Positions 23,018-25,367 of a stretch of 25,367 bases of DNA are shown here, one piece after another. The first letter of the stretch is position 1; every line of letters begins with the position of its first letter. The DNA comes from an uncultured Eubacteriales bacterium. GTDB lineage: Bacteria; Bacillota; Clostridia; Oscillospirales; Acutalibacteraceae. The stretch spans positions 1-25,367 of the forward strand of contig CAJKBQ010000033.1 of the NCBI GenBank assembly GCA_905198155.1. The letters run 5' to 3'. The notes under the pieces were generated by a model. The model was not told the DNA's origin. It saw only the letters and a list, made by a program, of their open reading frames with translations, and made no database searches. The position numbers were made by a program, and so were the translations under genes.

Positions 23018-25252
23018 ATGTTCAAAAAAAGCAAAGGATTCGGGACCGCATTTCTGATATCGTACCTGGGCGCGTTTCTCCCGGTGATGATCGTGAGCGT
23101 GTTGGTGTTCGGCTACTTCAACGCCAACCGCAGCGTCACAGAGCAAAACGCGTACCGGCAGCGCACCGAGCAAATCGCCGCGCAAGTGCAGCAGCTGTAC
23201 ACCCGGTACTACGAAAACAGCATCCGCCTCTACGACCGCAAACCCCAGCTCCGCCCCGACAAAATGACCTCGCCACTCACCAACGGCTACGGGATCGAAG
23301 TCTTGCAGGACGTCAAACTGCTGGACGATACCCTCGGCTGCGTGTTCGCCTACTACTCCGTGGAGGACTTGCTGCACACCTCCGGCGGCTCGGTGGGGTC
23401 GGTCACATTCTTTGAAACCTCCACCAACTGCACCGCAATCTCCGCCAAAGACGGGCTGAAATTGCTCGCGTCCAACGAATCCGGCGCCGTGTTCCTCACG
23501 CGCCGCCAAAACGTCAACGGCAACCTCTATATGCACTTTCCCGTCAACGACGAAGACGGCTGCATCTCGTCGCTCAACTACCTCGTCCCAAGCCAGAATC
23601 TGGCAGACCTGGCCATCACGCCGTACGCAACGGAGCTGTGCTACGTCAAGCTGTCCGTCGGCGGCGCAGATGCATGGTTCACCAAGCACGCCGACCGGAT
23701 AATCCCAATCGCCGCCGCCGAATCCCCCACCAATATGACTCCGTACCTCGAAGTCACCGCCAACAGCGACGACATGGGCCTGAAAGTCACCGCCCTCTAC
23801 TCCGCCGAAGCCATGGCCCAGCGCCTGCGCGCGGAGCAGCGCGTGTACTATATGATGCTGGCCGGCGGCACGATGCTGAGTGTGCTGCTGTCGTTCATCT
23901 TCGTCAGCCATCGCCTCAAAAGCGTCCGCGACCTGGAAGCCGCCATCCGCGGCGAGGACGAAGAAGAAGAGCCGACGCCGCCCGGCAAGAAAAAGCGCCG
24001 CGTGCCCCACAACGAATTCACGTACATCAAGTCGCTGGTGGCCGATTCCCGCGCCGCGCAGCGTGCCGAATTGGCGCGGTATGCGTCGCTGCTGGCCACC
24101 CGCAACGACCAGCTCCGCCGCCAAACCGTCACCCTCCTGTTCCACGGCCTGTTCAGTACGCGCGAAGCCGTCAACGAAATGCTCAACCCCTGCGGGATCG
24201 TGCTGCACGAAGAATTTTACTACATCGGCGTCCTCCTGTTCGACGGCGCGCCGCAGACGATGGAGCGGTTTTCGGCGCTTCTGTGCGCCGACCTGTACGC
24301 CCGCCAGATGATAGAGGGTCGCGAAGTGCTGTTCTTCCTCGCCGAACTCCCCGGCCCTGACGACGACTGCGACCACCGGATGGACATGGCCGTCCGGCTC
24401 AATCACGTCCTCGCCGAGCTGGGCGCGCAGCACGTCCGCGCCGCGTTCAGCCGGACGTATGCCGCCGTCGGGATGGCAGGCGTCGCGTTCCAGGAAGCCG
24501 CCGCCCTGGCCGAGCAGCTCTGCCGCGATGCAAGCGCATTCACCGCCCCGTACGTCTGCTGGGAGCAAGTGGCCGCCGCAGCCGGCGCGATTCAAATGCT
24601 GAACCCGAAAACGATGCACGCCTACACCGAAGCCGTCCGCGCCCATCGCTACGACGATGCCGCCAAGCAGCTGCACAAGCAGCTCCGCGCGCTGACCGTC
24701 GGCGGCGGTTCGCCGGAAAATCAGCGCTACCTGCGGTACGGCCTGGTGCAGCCGGTGGTGGACGCCATCCGCGACGCCGACCTGCAAAACGGCGACGACC
24801 TGCTGGCCGAAGCGCTGCACATCGACCCGTCGAACGGCGCGTCGTTCGAGCGCGCCCTGTGCAGCGTGCTGAGCCAATACTGCCGCAGCGTCGTGGCGCA
24901 AGGCGATTTTTCGCGGATTCTGGACTATATCCGCGCCAATTTCACCGACCCGGAGCTGTCCGCCGAGCAGGTCGCCGACCGCACCGGCGTCGATAAATCG
25001 CACTTGGGGCGGCTGTTCCGCGCCAAAACCGGCGTGTCGTACATGGACTACGTCACCAACCTGCGGATGGAGCGCGCCCGCCTGCTGCTGGCCGACGGCC
25101 GCCTGACCATCCGCGAGATCGTGCAGCAAATCGGGTACATCGACGATTCGTCGTTCCGCCGCAAATTCCGCGCGATTCACGGCGTCCCCGTGTCGGAATA
25201 CCGGGACAAGGTTCGGCACGAAAAAGACCCCGTCCCGCCCAAATCTGAATGA
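23018..25252 (+). CDS. Membrane-anchored AraC-family regulator of the transporter operon
   Basis: This 744-aa regulator has a membrane segment at about residues 11-34, an extracellular sensor-like region of about 240 residues, and a second membrane segment near 277-300. A cytoplasmic portion follows with a charged linker (GEDEEEEPTPPGKKKRR). The last 110 residues are the AraC helix-turn-helix pair: FTDPELSAEQVADRTGV, SHLGRLFRAKTGVSY, RMERARLLLADG and IVQQIGYIDDSSFRRKFRA. Such one-protein sensors are common next to LplABC-type importers in Firmicutes and probably respond to an extracellular carbohydrate or to the binding protein. The ATG at 23018 has GGGAGAG upstream; the frame is open to 22964 without a better start. 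Codons end in C far more than in genes before 18.7 kb. Confidence 0.92.
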   Translation: MFKKSKGFGTAFLISYLGAFLPVMIVSVLVFGYFNANRSVTEQNAYRQRTEQIAAQVQQLYTRYYENSIRLYDRKPQLRPDKMTSPLTNGYGIEVLQDVKLLDDTLGCVFAYYSVEDLLHTSGGSVGSVTFFETSTNCTAISAKDGLKLLASNESGAVFLTRRQNVNGNLYMHFPVNDEDGCISSLNYLVPSQNLADLAITPYATELCYVKLSVGGADAWFTKHADRIIPIAAAESPTNMTPYLEVTANSDDMGLKVTALYSAEAMAQRLRAEQRVYYMMLAGGTMLSVLLSFIFVSHRLKSVRDLEAAIRGEDEEEEPTPPGKKKRRVPHNEFTYIKSLVADSRAAQRAELARYASLLATRNDQLRRQTVTLLFHGLFSTREAVNEMLNPCGIVLHEEFYYIGVLLFDGAPQTMERFSALLCADLYARQMIEGREVLFFLAELPGPDDDCDHRMDMAVRLNHVLAELGAQHVRAAFSRTYAAVGMAGVAFQEAAALAEQLCRDASAFTAPYVCWEQVAAAAGAIQMLNPKTMHAYTEAVRAHRYDDAAKQLHKQLRALTVGGGSPENQRYLRYGLVQPVVDAIRDADLQNGDDLLAEALHIDPSNGASFERALCSVLSQYCRSVVAQGDFSRILDYIRANFTDPELSAEQVADRTGVDKSHLGRLFRAKTGVSYMDYVTNLRMERARLLLADGRLTIREIVQQIGYIDDSSFRRKFRAIHGVPVSEYRDKVRHEKDPVPPKSE

Positions 25253-25267
25253 CTATGTGAACGTAAA

Positions 25268-25316
25268 GCCGCCGGGAACTGCACCATTTGCAGTCCCCGG
25301 CGGCGATAGTTTTTTT
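25268..25316. terminator. Strong terminator between convergent genes
   Basis: A 15-bp stem (25268-25282 with 25290-25304) has one A-C mismatch as plus-strand RNA, which is a G-U pair on the minus strand. Seven Ts at 25310-25316 follow on the plus strand, so it clearly ends the regulator transcript. On the minus strand only a short TTTA follows, so termination there would be weaker. Confidence 0.85.
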
Positions 25317-25319
25317 CGG

Positions 25320-25367
25320 TTATTCTGCGGTCGTCACGCCTACCCGCGGGCAGAACGACGCCATGCA
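25320..25367 (-). CDS. C-terminal end of a convergent gene (partial)
   Basis: On the minus strand the last bases read as an open frame ending ASFCPRVGVTTAE and a TAA stop at 25322-25320, just beyond the terminator hairpin. The fragment is only 15 residues, too short to name a family. Its position right behind the terminator is the main reason to suspect a gene entering from the right. Confidence 0.35.
   Translation of the reverse strand, partial: CMASFCPRVGVTTAE

Noticed and set aside
22670..25219. 849-aa minus-strand frame opposite the AraC regulator
   Set aside because: The plus strand encodes a complete multi-domain protein with recognisable motifs. The minus frame is a composition effect of GC-rich third positions.
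23018..25252. Histidine kinase or diguanylate cyclase reading of the large membrane protein
   Set aside because: No H-box, ATP-lid or GGDEF motif is present. The C-terminus is clearly an AraC helix-turn-helix pair.

Overview
The window looks like the chromosome of a GC-rich clostridial Firmicute, probably a gut Oscillospirales-type organism. The reasons are the strong AAAGGAG-type ribosome binding sites, consensus sigma-A promoters, an ACT-domain/UPF0210 gene pair, a polysaccharide-type (Lpl-like) ABC operon with a membrane-anchored AraC regulator, and intergenic repeats of a kind I associate with that group. The taxonomic call is inference, because no rRNA or other marker gene is present.

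Region 1 (1-11983, all + strand) is a compact phage structural cassette with a podovirus-like set of genes: terminase large subunit, a 52-aa protein, P22-like portal, a zinc-ribbon protein, putative scaffold, N4-gp56-family major capsid protein, a small capsid-associated protein, putative head-tail adaptor, a 616-aa putative beta-propeller nozzle, a short fibre-like protein, an M23-peptidase lysin with a good internal start, two small membrane proteins (spanin/holin-like) and a coiled-coil putative ejection protein. No integrase, repressor, replication gene, small terminase or tape measure is visible. Two clusters of mosaic, hairpin-rich repeats (about 1-415 and 3740-4530) bracket the terminase-portal block, and the second one splits the head operon.

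Region 2 (11984-18700) is ordinary chromosome. A minus-strand operon encodes an ACT-domain protein (UPF0237) and a UPF0210/PFL protein. It is divergent from a small membrane protein whose consensus promoter carries ATATATC operator-like repeats. An AraC/GyrI-like regulator, a PHP-domain histidinol-phosphatase-like hydrolase, a malate/lactate dehydrogenase of the Ldh2 family and a malic enzyme follow. The last two could together interconvert oxaloacetate, malate and pyruvate.

Region 3 (18700-25320) begins with a 550-base GC-rich non-coding stretch containing strong hairpins. An Lpl-type carbohydrate uptake operon follows: two permeases, a lipoprotein solute-binding protein with an EF-hand-like calcium loop, and a membrane-anchored AraC-family regulator. 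No ATPase is encoded here, as is usual when a shared MsmK-type ATPase is used. The + strand is G-rich up to about 18.7 kb and becomes C-rich after it. A bidirectional terminator separates the regulator from the C-terminal end of a convergent minus-strand gene at the right edge.

The items most worth a second look are the compact phage-like cassette with its bracketing repeat clusters, the internal translation start in the lysin, the ATATATC operator array, and the base-skew switch with the structured GC-rich gap near 18.7-19.1 kb.
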